From assembly GCF_007197735.1 (NCBI RefSeq), contig NZ_CP041637.1:930001-994000 (forward strand): DNA of 64,000 nt, written 5' to 3'. The notes below the pieces were generated by a model that had not been told where the DNA came from, did not search any database, and worked only from the letters and a program-made list of their open reading frames with translations. Positions within the stretch are counted from its first letter, which is position 1. Every line of letters starts with the position of its first letter. Shown piece by piece: positions 45,543-55,298 of the stretch. Both the position numbers and the translations under genes were made by a program. The stretch comes from Formosa sediminum. GTDB lineage: Bacteria > Bacteroidota > Bacteroidia > Flavobacteriales > Flavobacteriaceae.

Positions 45543-46565
45543 ATGAAGAAAGAAGAAAATATAATAGTTGGAATTTCAATTGGAGACTTGAATGGTATTG
45601 GTGGAGAAATAATTTTAAAGACTTTTGAAGATCCAAGAATTTTAGAGTTCTGTACACCAGTGATTTTCGCATCTGTTAAGGTTATGTCTTATTTTAAAAA
45701 TCACTTTAAAATGGATATCAATTTTAATGGAATTAATCATGTTAATCAAATTATAATAGGTAAGGTTAATGTGCTAAATGTTTGGAAAGAAAATGTATCT
45801 ATAAATTTTGGAAAAGAAGATTTTAAAATAGGAGAATATGCAATTAGATCTCTAGAAGCCGCAACAGCAGCATTAAAGGACGATGCTATTAACGTATTGG
45901 TTACTGCGCCTATTAATAAGCATAATATACAATCCGATAAATTTAAATTTCCTGGGCATACAGATTATTTAGCAGAGCAATTAGAAGGAGAGAGCTTAAT
46001 GTTTATGATTACCGACTTTTTAAAAGTAGGCTTGTTAACAGACCATGTTCCAGTTAGCGAAGTGGCTAATCATATTACACCAGAATTAATTGAAAGTAAG
46101 ATTGCAACAGTATACCATTCACTACAAAAAGATTTTCAAATCTCTAAACCAAAAATAGCTGTCTTAGGTATAAATCCGCATACAGGAGATAACGGAGTAA
46201 TAGGCAATGAAGACGATACGATATTACGTCCAACACTAAAAAAAATAAAGGATACAGGTAAGCTTGTATTTGGTCCTTATGCAGCCGATAGTTTTTTTGG
46301 GTCAAACAATTATAAAAATTTCGATGCTATTATTGCTTCCTACCACGATCAAGGTTTAATTCCGTTTAAAACGTTATCTTTTGGAGAAGGAGTAAACTAT
46401 ACAGCTGGACTAAGTAAAGTAAGAACATCTCCAGATCATGGCACAGCTTTTGAGATTGCAGGAAAAGGTATTGCAAACGAAACCTCTTTTAAAGAAGCTT
46501 TATTTGCAGGTATTCAGATTTTTAAACACCGTTTAGAGTACGAAACACTTGTAAAAAGAGTATAA
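45543..46565 (+). CDS. pdxA: 4-hydroxythreonine-4-phosphate dehydrogenase
   Basis: PdxA oxidises 4-phosphohydroxy-threonine in the deoxyxylulose-dependent pyridoxal phosphate pathway. The 340-residue protein has GISIGDLNGIGGEI near the start, VTAPINKHNIQ near 119 with FPGHTDYLAEQL (metal His) near 137, GINPHTGDNGVIG near 218 and YHDQGLIPFKTL with SPDHGTAFEIAG near the end. It is followed by a promoter for the DUF177 gene. Confidence 0.95.
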   Translation: MKKEENIIVGISIGDLNGIGGEIILKTFEDPRILEFCTPVIFASVKVMSYFKNHFKMDINFNGINHVNQIIIGKVNVLNVWKENVSINFGKEDFKIGEYAIRSLEAATAALKDDAINVLVTAPINKHNIQSDKFKFPGHTDYLAEQLEGESLMFMITDFLKVGLLTDHVPVSEVANHITPELIESKIATVYHSLQKDFQISKPKIAVLGINPHTGDNGVIGNEDDTILRPTLKKIKDTGKLVFGPYAADSFFGSNNYKNFDAIIASYHDQGLIPFKTLSFGEGVNYTAGLSKVRTSPDHGTAFEIAGKGIANETSFKEALFAGIQIFKHRLEYETLVKRV

Positions 46566-46611
46566 AATAGTATTAAAAAAAGATATAAACAAAAAAATGT
46601 TTATAAGTAAG

Positions 46612-46640
46612 CTTGTGTAAAATAAAAATTCATATATTTG
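46612..46640 (+). promoter_or_regulatory. Promoter for the DUF177-rpmF unit
   Basis: CTTG, 17 bases, then TATATTTG fits the Bacteroidetes promoter with one mismatch. The -7 box ends 16 bases before the DUF177 ATG at 46657. Confidence 0.62.
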
Positions 46641-46656
46641 CAGGCTCAAATTAGAT

Positions 46657-47205
46657 ATGAAAATGAAGTTGTTGAAAGAATTTACAATCCAATTTGTTGG
46701 ATTAAAATTAGGTAAACATGAATTCGACTATCAAATTGGACAGGAGTTCTTTACACATTTTGAGTATGAAGATTTTAATGATGCTAATGTACAAGTTCAT
46801 GTGCTTTTAGAAAAAAAGACCACTTTACTAGAGTTGCATTTTGAAATTTCGGGAACCGTAAATGTTTATTGTGATATTACAAACGAACCTTACGATCAGC
46901 CCATTCAAAATGAATTTGATTTGGTAGTGAATTTTGGAGAAGAGTACAATGATGATGAAATTGATCTGTTAGTTATACCTCATGGTGAGTATGAAATAAA
47001 TATACAACAGTATATTTACGAATTAATTGTATTAGCAGTCCCTACAAAACATGTACACCCAGGCATTGAAGATGGTACATTACAATCTGAATTGCTTAGT
47101 AAATTAGAAGAATTAAGTCCTAAAATACAGGAAGAAAAAGAAGACCAAGAGGAGACAGACCCTCGTTGGAATACATTAAAAAAACTATTAACGGATAATA
47201 AATAA
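46657..47205 (+). CDS. DUF177 (YceD-type) protein, 23S rRNA-linked accumulation factor
   Basis: The 182-residue protein matches the YceD/DUF177 family by position directly before rpmF and by sequence: an N-terminal FTIQFVGLKLGKHEFDYQIG, a mid-region with CDITNEPYDQPI, and a C-terminal DPRWNTLKKLL that is typical in Bacteroidota. In other bacteria YceD proteins influence 23S rRNA levels; here only family membership is certain. It lacks the second Cys of the usual Cys pair. rpmF follows after seven bases. Confidence 0.88.
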   Translation: MKMKLLKEFTIQFVGLKLGKHEFDYQIGQEFFTHFEYEDFNDANVQVHVLLEKKTTLLELHFEISGTVNVYCDITNEPYDQPIQNEFDLVVNFGEEYNDDEIDLLVIPHGEYEINIQQYIYELIVLAVPTKHVHPGIEDGTLQSELLSKLEELSPKIQEEKEDQEETDPRWNTLKKLLTDNK

Positions 47206-47212
47206 ATAGAAA

Positions 47213-47416
47213 ATGGCACATCCTAAAAGAAAAATCTCGAAAACTAGAAGAGATAAAAGAAGAACACATTACAAAGCAACTGCGCCACAAATTGCTACGT
47301 GTCCAACAACAGGAGAAGCTCACTTATATCACAGAGCACACTGGCACGAAGGTAAATTATACTACAGAGGTCAAGTATTAATTGACAACTCAGAAGTTGA
47401 AGAAAATTTAGCATAA
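47213..47416 (+). CDS. rpmF: 50S ribosomal protein L32
   Basis: A 67-residue basic protein starting [20 protein letters not shown], the classic L32 N-terminus. Only one Cys remains in [15 protein letters not shown], so this is a zinc-free C-minus form. It closes the short DUF177-rpmF unit, followed by a strong terminator at 47434-47463, so fabH probably has its own promoter. Confidence 0.96.
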   Translation: MAHPKRKISKTRRDKRRTHYKATAPQIATCPTTGEAHLYHRAHWHEGKLYYRGQVLIDNSEVEENLA

Positions 47417-47433
47417 TTATTATGCATGCATAT

Positions 47434-47463
47434 AAAAAAACGCTCCTTGTGAGCGTTTTTTTT
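47434..47463 (+). terminator. Terminator after rpmF
   Basis: AAAAAAACGCTC pairs with GAGCGTTTTTTT around the loop CTTGT, ending in eight T. It begins 17 bases after the stop. Confidence 0.92.
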
Positions 47464-47595
47464 GTCATATAGTTTACTATAAGTCAAAAACAACTTAATT
47501 TGCATCTAATTAAATTAAAAAATTAAGTAATTTGGCCAACTAAATAATGTTTAAGGTCTAATTGTTTAATTTATTGGTTCAATAATTTATACTGT

Positions 47596-48591
47596 ATGAG
47601 TAAAATAACAGCGGCTATTACAGCTGTAGGAGGATATGTACCAGAGCATGTTTTAACCAACAAGATGTTAGAATCTATGGTTGAAACAAACGATGAATGG
47701 ATTGTTTCTAGAACTGGAATTAAAGAACGTCGTATTTTAAAAGAAGACGGAAAGGGAACTTCATTTCTTGCCATAAAAGCAGCTCAAGACCTTATTGATA
47801 AATCTGGTGTAGATCCTAAAGAAATCGATTTAGTAATTGTAGCTACAGCTACACCTGATATGAAAGCAGCTGCGACTGCTGCATTCACAGCAACAGCAAT
47901 TGGAGCTGTAAATGCATTTTCTTATGATTTGGAAGCAGCATGTTCAAGCTTTTTGTTTGGTATGTCTACAGCGTCTAGCTATATAGAAAGCGGACGTTAC
48001 AAAAAAATATTATTAATTGGAGCAGATAAAAACTCTTCAATGATTAACTATAAAGACCGTGCAACTTGTATTATCTTTGGAGACGGTGCCGGTGCAGTGC
48101 TATTTGAACCTAATACTGAAGGTTTAGGATTTCACGACGAATATTTAAGAAGCGATGGTAGCGGTAGAGATTTTCTACAAGCAACCTATGGCGGATCATC
48201 TTATCCTGTAACCCAAGAAGCTGTGGCCGAAGGTAAACATTTTGTGTTTCAGGATGGAAAGACAGTTTTTAAAAATGCAGTTTCTAATATGGCAGACGTA
48301 GCCGTAAAAATATTAGAACGCAATAATTTATCTAAAGACGATATTTCTTGGTTAGTAGCCCATCAAGCAAATAAACGTATTATAGATGCAACAGCTAATA
48401 GAATTGAATTAGATTCTGAAAAAGTAATGACTAATATTGCAAGTTACGGTAATACCACTTCTGCAACTTTACCTTTATTACTTTTTGATTATGAAAAACA
48501 ACTTAAAAAAGGCGATAAATTAGTGTTTGCAGCTTTTGGAGGTGGTTTTACATGGGGATCTATTTATTTAACTTGGGCTTACAATTCCTAA
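47596..48591 (+). CDS. fabH: 3-oxoacyl-ACP synthase III (FabH)
   Basis: FabH condenses acetyl- or branched acyl-CoA with malonyl-ACP to begin fatty acid synthesis. The 331-residue protein keeps the Cys-His-Asn triad: C116 in EAACSSFLFG, His in LVAHQANKRI near 256, and Asn in SYGNTTSAT near 288. Also DEWIVSRTGIKERR near the start. The spacing to accB is 37 bases; FabH and acetyl-CoA carboxylase genes together form a lipid unit. Confidence 0.95.
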   Translation: MSKITAAITAVGGYVPEHVLTNKMLESMVETNDEWIVSRTGIKERRILKEDGKGTSFLAIKAAQDLIDKSGVDPKEIDLVIVATATPDMKAAATAAFTATAIGAVNAFSYDLEAACSSFLFGMSTASSYIESGRYKKILLIGADKNSSMINYKDRATCIIFGDGAGAVLFEPNTEGLGFHDEYLRSDGSGRDFLQATYGGSSYPVTQEAVAEGKHFVFQDGKTVFKNAVSNMADVAVKILERNNLSKDDISWLVAHQANKRIIDATANRIELDSEKVMTNIASYGNTTSATLPLLLFDYEKQLKKGDKLVFAAFGGGFTWGSIYLTWAYNS

Positions 48592-48628
48592 TTCACTAAT
48601 AATAACTTATTTTAAAATCTAATTTATT

Positions 48629-49114
48629 ATGGATTTAAAAGACATTCAAAATTTAATCAAATTCGTTGCCAAATCAGGTGCAAGCGAGGTTAAATTAGAA
48701 ACAGATGATGTAAAGATTACCATTAAAACAGGTGGTGACGATAAAGCAGAAACTACAACGTATGTTCAACAAATACCTGTAGGTGCTCCTGTAGCTCAGG
48801 CTCCAGTTGTACCACAACCAGTAGCTGCAGTAACTCCAGAAACTGCTGCTCCTGTAGCAGATCCAGATTCAAAGTATATTACTATTAAGTCTCCAATTAT
48901 CGGAACTTTATATAGAAAACCATCACCAGACAAACCGTTGTTTGTAGAAGTTGGGCAAACTATAAGTGAAGGTGATGTACTTTGTATTATTGAAGCCATG
49001 AAACTTTTTAACGAAATAGAGTCTGAAGTTTCAGGTAAAATAGTGAAAATACTAGTAGATGACGCATCTCCGGTAGAATTCGATCAACCGTTATTTTTGG
49101 TAGATCCATCATAA
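48629..49114 (+). CDS. accB: Biotin carboxyl carrier protein of acetyl-CoA carboxylase
   Basis: The 161-residue protein has an N-terminal dimerisation part (MDLKDIQNLIKFV), a flexible Ala/Pro/Val-rich linker at about 48-78, and a C-terminal biotinyl domain with IEAMKLFNEIES, where K125 is the biotinylated lysine. The PSPDKPLFVEVGQ segment is the thumb typical of AccB. accC follows after 74 bases that hold an inverted repeat. Confidence 0.97.
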   Translation: MDLKDIQNLIKFVAKSGASEVKLETDDVKITIKTGGDDKAETTTYVQQIPVGAPVAQAPVVPQPVAAVTPETAAPVADPDSKYITIKSPIIGTLYRKPSPDKPLFVEVGQTISEGDVLCIIEAMKLFNEIESEVSGKIVKILVDDASPVEFDQPLFLVDPS

Positions 49115-49123
49115 CAAATTTTG

Positions 49124-49165
49124 AAATTCCAAATCAAATCCCAACACAATTGGAATTTGGAATTT
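49124..49165. repeat. Inverted repeat in the accB-accC gap
   Basis: AAATTCCAAAT (49124-49134) and ATTTGGAATTT (49155-49165) are exact reverse complements with a 20-base loop. The right arm is part of a short direct repeat TTGGAATTTGGAATTTG. It resembles the simple dispersed hairpins common in flavobacterial intergenic DNA. Confidence 0.7.
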
Positions 49166-49188
49166 GAGATTTTTAAATTATATATGTT

Positions 49189-50544
49189 ATGTTTAAGAAG
49201 ATACTAATAGCAAATAGAGGGGAAATAGCACTACGTGTTATTAGAACCTGTAAAGAAATGGGGATAAAAACGGTTGCAGTATATTCTACAGCCGATGCAG
49301 AAAGCTTGCACGTTAAATTTGCAGACGAAGCCGTTTGCATTGGGCCTGCTCCAAGTAGTGACTCCTATTTAAAAATGTCTAATATTATTGCTGCTGCAGA
49401 AATTACAAATGCAGATGCTATACACCCAGGATACGGTTTTCTTTCAGAAAATGCTAAATTTTCTAAAATATGTGAGGAACACGATATTAAATTTATCGGT
49501 GCATCTGCAGATATGATTTCCAAAATGGGAGATAAAGCAACAGCAAAAGCAACCATGAAAGCTGCAGGAGTACCTTGTGTTCCTGGAAGTGATGGAATTA
49601 TTCCAGACTTCGAAACTTGTCAGAAAATTGCTTTGGAAACAGGATATCCTGTTATGTTAAAAGCAACTGCAGGTGGTGGTGGTAAAGGTATGCGTGCAAT
49701 ATGGAAAGAAGCCGATTTAAAAGATGCTTGGGAATCTGCAAGAAAAGAAGCTAAAGCAGCCTTTGGTAACGATGGTATGTATATGGAGAAGCTTATTGAA
49801 GAACCAAGACATATTGAAATCCAAATTGTAGGAGACTCTACAGGAAAAGCGTGTCATTTATCAGAACGTGATTGTTCAGTACAACGTCGTCATCAAAAAT
49901 TGACAGAAGAAGTACCTTCGCCATTTATGACGAAGAAATTACGAGACGAAATGGGTAAAGCAGCTGTACGTGCAGCTGAATTTATAAAGTATGAAGGTGT
50001 TGGTACTATTGAATTTTTAGTAGATAAGCACCGAGACTTTTACTTTATGGAAATGAATACTCGTATACAAGTAGAGCACCCAATAACAGAGCAAGTAATT
50101 GATTTTGATTTAATTAGAGAGCAAATTCTTGTGGCTGCAGGTGAGCCAATTACAGGAAAAAATTATACACCTAATTTACACGCCATAGAATGCCGTATAA
50201 ATGCAGAAGATCCTTATCATGATTTTCGCCCTTCACCGGGACGTATTACTACCTTACATGCGCCAGGCGGACACGGAGTACGTTTAGATACACATGTGTA
50301 CGCAGGCTATAGTATACCGCCTAATTACGATTCTATGATTGCAAAGTTAATTACAACTGCGCAAACTCGAGAAGAGGCGATAAGTAAAATGAAACGTGCT
50401 TTAGATGAGTTCGTAATTGAAGGAATAAAAACAACAATTCCTTTTCATAGACAATTAATGGATCATCCAGATTATGTAGCTGGAAATTATACCACTAAGT
50501 TTATGGAAGATTTTGTTATGGAACAGCCTTCTGAAGAAGATTAA
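49189..50544 (+). CDS. accC: Biotin carboxylase subunit of acetyl-CoA carboxylase
   Basis: AccC carboxylates the biotin on AccB using ATP and bicarbonate. At 451 residues it shows [20 protein letters not shown] at the start, [13 protein letters not shown] near 85, the glycine-rich ATP loop [12 protein letters not shown] near 159, [13 protein letters not shown] near 230 and [18 protein letters not shown] near 285. An earlier overlapping ATG at 49184 is out of frame. A palindromic terminator begins at its stop codon. Confidence 0.97.
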   Translation: MFKKILIANRGEIALRVIRTCKEMGIKTVAVYSTADAESLHVKFADEAVCIGPAPSSDSYLKMSNIIAAAEITNADAIHPGYGFLSENAKFSKICEEHDIKFIGASADMISKMGDKATAKATMKAAGVPCVPGSDGIIPDFETCQKIALETGYPVMLKATAGGGGKGMRAIWKEADLKDAWESARKEAKAAFGNDGMYMEKLIEEPRHIEIQIVGDSTGKACHLSERDCSVQRRHQKLTEEVPSPFMTKKLRDEMGKAAVRAAEFIKYEGVGTIEFLVDKHRDFYFMEMNTRIQVEHPITEQVIDFDLIREQILVAAGEPITGKNYTPNLHAIECRINAEDPYHDFRPSPGRITTLHAPGGHGVRLDTHVYAGYSIPPNYDSMIAKLITTAQTREEAISKMKRALDEFVIEGIKTTIPFHRQLMDHPDYVAGNYTTKFMEDFVMEQPSEED

Positions 50545-50580
50545 AAAAAACTCCGAATTATATAATTCGGAGTTTTTTTT
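50543..50580 (+). terminator. Terminator after accC
   Basis: The core is a perfect 22-base palindrome at 50551-50572 (CTCCGAATTAT and its reverse complement), flanked by eight A and eight T. It begins within the stop codon region. Confidence 0.93.
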
Positions 50581-50881
50581 TGAAACTTACCTAAAAGTAA
50601 TTCTAAATTCCCCTTTATATTTTAAAATTACTGCCTTTGTAAAACATACAGAGCATCTGCTGCCGTCCATACACTAACTTTCTTTAATTGAATAATGATG
50701 TAGTTATATAGAAAATATTATTTCTATGTTCCGCCTGTAAGCATATATAATTATAAATCTAGTATTATAACATGTATGGTTAACATGTGAATTTAAAATG
50801 CCTTTTTAAGCTTTAAAAAAGTAAAATTCTTAAAAATTATGTAGTTTAACCTCATTTTTTTCCGTTTAACTAATTTTTTTT

Positions 50882-50910
50882 TTTGAATATGCTAGTTCAA
50901 TATATATTTG
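50882..50910 (+). promoter_or_regulatory. Consensus promoter without a following gene
   Basis: TTTG, 17 bases, then TATATTTG matches both boxes of the Bacteroidetes consensus exactly. It is the best promoter match seen in the window. The next plus-strand protein gene is nearly 900 bases away, beyond two hairpins. Confidence 0.65.
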
Positions 50911-50915
50911 CTTCA

Positions 50916-50985
50916 CCATAACATAAGTAGGTTAAGTTCATGGTAGATTTGGGGCAAAAAGGTGAACTTAATAGGTTCGCCTTTT
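50916..50985 (+). ncRNA. Candidate small RNA of about 70 bases
   Basis: The limits are set by the promoter at 50882-50910 and a terminator-like hairpin at 50956-50985. Inside is one ATG (50939) with a 28-codon frame that runs past the hairpin, which makes a protein less likely. I cannot match it to a known RNA family. Confidence 0.4.
50956..50985 (+). terminator. Terminator-like hairpin of the candidate small RNA
   Basis: AAAAAGGTGAAC pairs with GTTCGCCTTTTT with one G-U wobble around a loop of about seven bases, and ends in five T. Confidence 0.7.
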
Positions 50986-51002
50986 TCATTTTATATAGGT
51001 AT

Positions 51003-51038
51003 AAAAAAAAATCGGACCATATATAAATACAGTCCGAT
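51003..51038 (-). terminator. Terminator after sod
   Basis: On the minus strand ATCGGAC and GTCCGAT form a seven-pair stem around a 14-base loop, followed by nine T. It lies about 25 bases after the sod stop. Confidence 0.85.
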
Positions 51039-51062
51039 CATTTAAAACATTAAAACGTCTAA

Positions 51063-51671
51063 TTACTTTGCTTCTGCATAACGACGTTCTACTTCATTCC
51101 AGTTAATTACATTAAAAAATGCACTTATGTATTCTGGTCTTTTATTTTGGTAGTTTAAATAGTATGCGTGTTCCCATACATCTAATCCTAAAATTGGTGT
51201 TCCATCACAATCTACACCTGGCATTAAAGGGTTGTCTTGGTTTGGTGTTGAACATACAGATACTTTTCCTCCTTTATGTACACATAACCAAGCCCATCCA
51301 GAACCAAACTGTGTTGCAGCGGCATTACTAAAAGCTTCTTTAAAAGCATCAACACTTTCAAAAGCATCTTCAATAGCAGCTTTTAATTCACCAGATAATC
51401 TTCCTTTACCTTCAGGGTTTAAAATTTCCCAAAATAAAGAGTGGTTATAAAATCCTCCACCGTTATTTCTAACAGCAGAATTGCTCATATCTAAATTTGT
51501 AAGAATGTCTTCAATAGATTTTCCTTCTAAATCTGTTCCTTCTATAGCACCATTTAATTTAGTAGTATATCCTTGGTGGTGTTTTGTATGGTGTATTTCC
51601 ATTGTACGTGCATCGATATGTGGTTCTAATGCATCGTAAGCGTATTGTAATTTCGGTAATTCGAAAGCCAT
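51063..51671 (-). CDS. sodA: Superoxide dismutase, Mn/Fe family
   Basis: The 202-residue enzyme converts superoxide to peroxide and oxygen. Metal ligands are H27 (EIHHTKHH), His in [10 protein letters not shown] near residue 79, and Asp and His in [19 protein letters not shown] near 163. The glycine in the GGGFYNHS position resembles Mn-type and cambialistic enzymes more than the Gln of classic Fe-SOD, so Mn or either metal is likely. TAAATTTG on the minus strand (51712-51719) is a possible -7 box 40 bases upstream. It is a single-gene unit with its own terminator. Confidence 0.95.
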   Translation of the reverse strand: MAFELPKLQYAYDALEPHIDARTMEIHHTKHHQGYTTKLNGAIEGTDLEGKSIEDILTNLDMSNSAVRNNGGGFYNHSLFWEILNPEGKGRLSGELKAAIEDAFESVDAFKEAFSNAAATQFGSGWAWLCVHKGGKVSVCSTPNQDNPLMPGVDCDGTPILGLDVWEHAYYLNYQNKRPEYISAFFNVINWNEVERRYAEAK

Positions 51672-51805
51672 ATTATTATAGTTTTTTATGATTAATAAAA
51701 ATTCCTTTTTTCAAATTTAAGGATAATACACGTCAATTAAAAATAATTAATAGTTATCAAATCATTGACAGTTCTTATATTGTGTTAAATTTTTTTATAA
51801 AAAAT

Positions 51806-54800
51806 ATGGAACTCGGTACAACTTTCACTATTTATGATGCCTCAGCTGGAAGTGGAAAAACATTTACGCTTGTAAAAGCGTATTTAACAATCTTATTTAA
51901 ATCTCAAAGTCATTTTCAATTTAAGAACATTTTAGCAATAACCTTTACAAATAAGGCCGTGTTTGAAATGAAGGAGCGTATTATAAAAACGCTTAAAGAG
52001 TTTTCTAATCCCTCGGTTTTAAATGGTGAGAATGATATGTTTAATTTGTTGTGTCATGACTTAAATGTACAACCAGAAGCTTTGCATAGTAAAGCAAAAG
52101 TTTTATTGCATACAATCATTCATAATTATGCGGCATTTGAAATTTCGACTATTGATGGATTTACTCATCGTATAATAAGAACATTTGCACACGATTTAAA
52201 ATTACCTTTAAACTTTGAAGTCGATTTAGATTCTGATACGTTACTACAAAAAGCAGTAGATCGCTTAATAGCAAAAGCAGGGACTACTAAAGAAATTACA
52301 GATGTACTAGTGCAATTTGCTTTAGAGAAAGCAGACGACGATAAAAGTTGGAATATTGCTTTAGATTTATATAAGATAGCCAAACTTTTAATTAATGAGA
52401 ATGACATTCCGTATTTAGAAGTATTAAAAGATAAAACGTTGTCCGATTTTAATACGCTTAAAAAGCAATTAAGGACAGATATTAAAGCTTCTGAAGCAGC
52501 AATAACAGAGCTCGCATTAGAGGTTTTAGATTTACTAAAAACTAATGGAATAGAATTTGCTGATTTTACAGGGAAATATGCACCTTCATATTTTAAAAAA
52601 TTAAGTGAAGGCGATTTTAATGTAAATTTTAATACCGCTTGGCAAACTAAGATTGATTCGCACTCTTTATATCCAGCACGTGTAAAAAATAATGCAGATC
52701 TAGCAGGAACATTAGATCGGCTTCAACCAAAAATTGCAGATTATTTTTATAAGACTAAAGAGTTAATTTATGCATTAAAATTTACAATAACAATACGTAA
52801 AAACTTAACACAGCTTTCCGTTTTAAATGCCATTAATCAAGAATTAACTGCATTAAAAGTTGAAGAAAATAAAATGTTGATTTCAGAATTTAATACCTTA
52901 ATAAGTAATGAAATTGCAGCGCAACCCACACCTTTTATTTACGAACGTTTGGGGGAGAAGTTTAATCATTACTTTATAGATGAATTTCAGGATACTTCTA
53001 CCATGCAATGGCAAAATTTAATTCCGTTAATTTCTGAAGCCATAGATGCACACGATATTGAAAAAGACCCGGGATCTCTCATGCTTGTGGGCGATGCTAA
53101 GCAGGCCATTTACAGATGGCGTGGTGGTAAAGCCGAACAATTTATAGAATTATCAGATCCAGATTTCTCAACCAACCCATTTAATACATCAAAAACATTA
53201 GAGACATTAGATACTAATTTTAGAAGTTTTAAAGAAATTATAAGATTTAATAATTCTTTTTTTGATTACTTATCGGATGTCGCTTTTAGTAACACCACTT
53301 ACAGTAAACTCTACAAGCGTGCTAGCCAAAATATAAAAAACCCAAATACAGGATATGTTAACCTCACTTTTTTAGATTTAAAAAACGAAGATAGTACGCA
53401 ACTCTATGCAGAACATGTGTATCGTACTATACAATCTTGTCTTGCTAACGGATATCAGTTAAAAGATATATGCATATTGGTGCGTAAGACTAAAAATGCG
53501 GTCTCAACAGCACAATATTTAACAGCACAAAAAGTGCCTATAATTTCTTCTGAATTGTTATTAATAAAGCAAGCTCCAGAAGTTATATTTATCACGCATT
53601 TAGCAACACTTTTATTTCAGCCTAAAAATGCTGAAATAAAAGCAGAAATTTTATATTTCTTAGCCAATACATACAAAATTGAAGATAAACATGCTTTTTT
53701 TACAGCGCATATTTCGCTAGATAATGAGGCCTTATTTTCTAGTTTTGAGCAGTTCAATATATTTAGTAATGCAAGTGCATTAATACAATTACCAATGTTT
53801 GATATGTTTGAAACTTTGGTAAGAGAATTTAATATTGTTACACATTCTAATGCCTATATTCAGTACTTCTTAGATGTTGTTTTAGAGTTTACTCAGAAAA
53901 AAAATTCAGATATATTTGGATTCTTAGATTATTTTGAAGCTAAAATAGATAAACTAAGTATAGTCTCTCCAGAAGGTCAGGATGCAGTACAGATTATGAC
54001 TATACATAAGTCTAAAGGGTTAGAGTTTCCGGTTGTTATTTTTCCCTTTGCCGATTTAAATATATACGAGGATATAGAGCCTAAAGAGTGGTTTCCTTTA
54101 AAATCAGATGATTTCAATAATTTCCCTGTTACGTTATTAGATTATAACAAAACTAATTTTGAAGCTTTTGGTAAAGACGGAGAAATTATAAGTGAAAAAC
54201 ATCAGTCCGAATTAGAATTAGATAGTTTAAACCTTTTATATGTTGCGTTAACACGTCCGGTAGAACAGCTTTATATAATTAGCAGTTTGGCATTAGATAA
54301 CAATCAGAAAGTAAATACAAAACTGTATAGTGGTTTGTTTATAGATTACTTAATGCAGCAACAACTGTGGAACTCCGATACGTATACGTATCAATTTGGT
54401 GATCCAATAAAAAATACCAAATCAGAACATTCTGAAAATCTTTTAGATAAACCTAAACAACTTAATTTGGAGTTTATAACAACCGCAAAAAAAGATCATA
54501 ATATTAAAATTATAGCAAATAGCGGGTATTTATGGGATACGAAACAACAAGATGCAATTGAAAAAGGAAATCTTATACATAATTTAATGGCAAAAATAAA
54601 AACCACAGCAGATGTTACATTGGTGTTGAACGATGCAGAACAGTCTGGACTTATAACAAAACCGCAGTTAGACGAGCTTCAAGATGTTATTTTACAAATT
54701 GTAACGCACCAAGAATTGCAATTGTATTTTACATCGCAAAATATTATTTATACAGAACGCGATATCATTAATAAAGATGGCTCTATATTAAGACCAGACC

Positions 54801-54979
54801 GATTAGTTATAACACCAAACAGGGAGGTTATTATTATAGATTACAAAACAGGAACAGAATTAGAAAAACATAAGCAACAGCTAGTGCAATACCAAGACTG
54901 TTTAGAACGCATGCATTATAGAGTTGTAAAAAAAATACTGATATATATTAATGAAGAAATTCAAATTTGCTATGTCTAA
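51806..54979 (+). CDS. UvrD/RecB-type helicase-nuclease, AddA-like
   Basis: A SF1 helicase of about 1057 residues that, with an AddB-like partner, would process double-strand DNA ends for recombination. Near the N-terminus is the Walker A DASAGSGKTFTLVKAYL; motif II is HYFIDEFQDTSTMQW near residue 395; GDAKQAIYRWRGGKAEQF follows; motif V is MTIHKSKGLEFPVVIFPF near 735 and motif VI LNLLYVALTRPVEQLY near 810. A C-terminal PD-(D/E)XK nuclease shows RPDRLVI and IIIDYKTGTEL. The frame can start at GTG 51782, but ATG 51806 sits just before the conserved part. The AddB-like gene is at 56721. Confidence 0.88.
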   Translation: MELGTTFTIYDASAGSGKTFTLVKAYLTILFKSQSHFQFKNILAITFTNKAVFEMKERIIKTLKEFSNPSVLNGENDMFNLLCHDLNVQPEALHSKAKVLLHTIIHNYAAFEISTIDGFTHRIIRTFAHDLKLPLNFEVDLDSDTLLQKAVDRLIAKAGTTKEITDVLVQFALEKADDDKSWNIALDLYKIAKLLINENDIPYLEVLKDKTLSDFNTLKKQLRTDIKASEAAITELALEVLDLLKTNGIEFADFTGKYAPSYFKKLSEGDFNVNFNTAWQTKIDSHSLYPARVKNNADLAGTLDRLQPKIADYFYKTKELIYALKFTITIRKNLTQLSVLNAINQELTALKVEENKMLISEFNTLISNEIAAQPTPFIYERLGEKFNHYFIDEFQDTSTMQWQNLIPLISEAIDAHDIEKDPGSLMLVGDAKQAIYRWRGGKAEQFIELSDPDFSTNPFNTSKTLETLDTNFRSFKEIIRFNNSFFDYLSDVAFSNTTYSKLYKRASQNIKNPNTGYVNLTFLDLKNEDSTQLYAEHVYRTIQSCLANGYQLKDICILVRKTKNAVSTAQYLTAQKVPIISSELLLIKQAPEVIFITHLATLLFQPKNAEIKAEILYFLANTYKIEDKHAFFTAHISLDNEALFSSFEQFNIFSNASALIQLPMFDMFETLVREFNIVTHSNAYIQYFLDVVLEFTQKKNSDIFGFLDYFEAKIDKLSIVSPEGQDAVQIMTIHKSKGLEFPVVIFPFADLNIYEDIEPKEWFPLKSDDFNNFPVTLLDYNKTNFEAFGKDGEIISEKHQSELELDSLNLLYVALTRPVEQLYIISSLALDNNQKVNTKLYSGLFIDYLMQQQLWNSDTYTYQFGDPIKNTKSEHSENLLDKPKQLNLEFITTAKKDHNIKIIANSGYLWDTKQQDAIEKGNLIHNLMAKIKTTADVTLVLNDAEQSGLITKPQLDELQDVILQIVTHQELQLYFTSQNIIYTERDIINKDGSILRPDRLVITPNREVIIIDYKTGTELEKHKQQLVQYQDCLERMHYRVVKKILIYINEEIQICYV

Positions 54980-55298
54980 AAATTAAGATAAAAGCATCCT
55001 TTAAAATAATAAGTTAAATGTTAAAAGTAATAACATAATTATTTAAAAAAAAGATTAAGATATGTAAAATTAAATTCAAATTTTGCGATGTAACATGCTG
55101 TTAATTAGGTGAAATTTCGGATATATTCTATAAATGTTATTTTAAGGAGCTAATAAATGCTTAGGTATTATGTAAAACCCTTCTAAACATTGCGAAATCC
55201 ATAATTATTGTTAATATTTTTTTATATTTGTCTTTGTTAATAATATTTAACAACTTACTTTTGTTTACAATTAACACTTAAAAATTAAACTTTTGAAT
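54980..55298. other. Non-coding gap upstream of the OmpA gene
   Basis: About 320 AT-rich bases. The last 70 bases should be the mRNA leader of the OmpA gene, following the TATATTTG box at 55223-55230. No terminator for the helicase gene is obvious. Confidence 0.5.
55223..55230 (+). promoter_or_regulatory. Candidate -7 box for the OmpA gene
   Basis: TATATTTG is a full match to TAnnTTTG. It gives a leader of about 60 bases. No TTTG element at the usual spacing is seen upstream. Confidence 0.5.

Larger units (their letters stand above)
50545..51062. other. Non-coding gap between accC and sod, with a promoter-terminator pair
   Basis: About 520 bases. It holds the accC terminator, a short minus-strand frame with protein-like composition (50628-50717), a promoter (50882-50910) followed by a hairpin (50956-50985), and the sod terminator (51003-51038). 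No credible protein gene of normal length is present. Confidence 0.7.
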
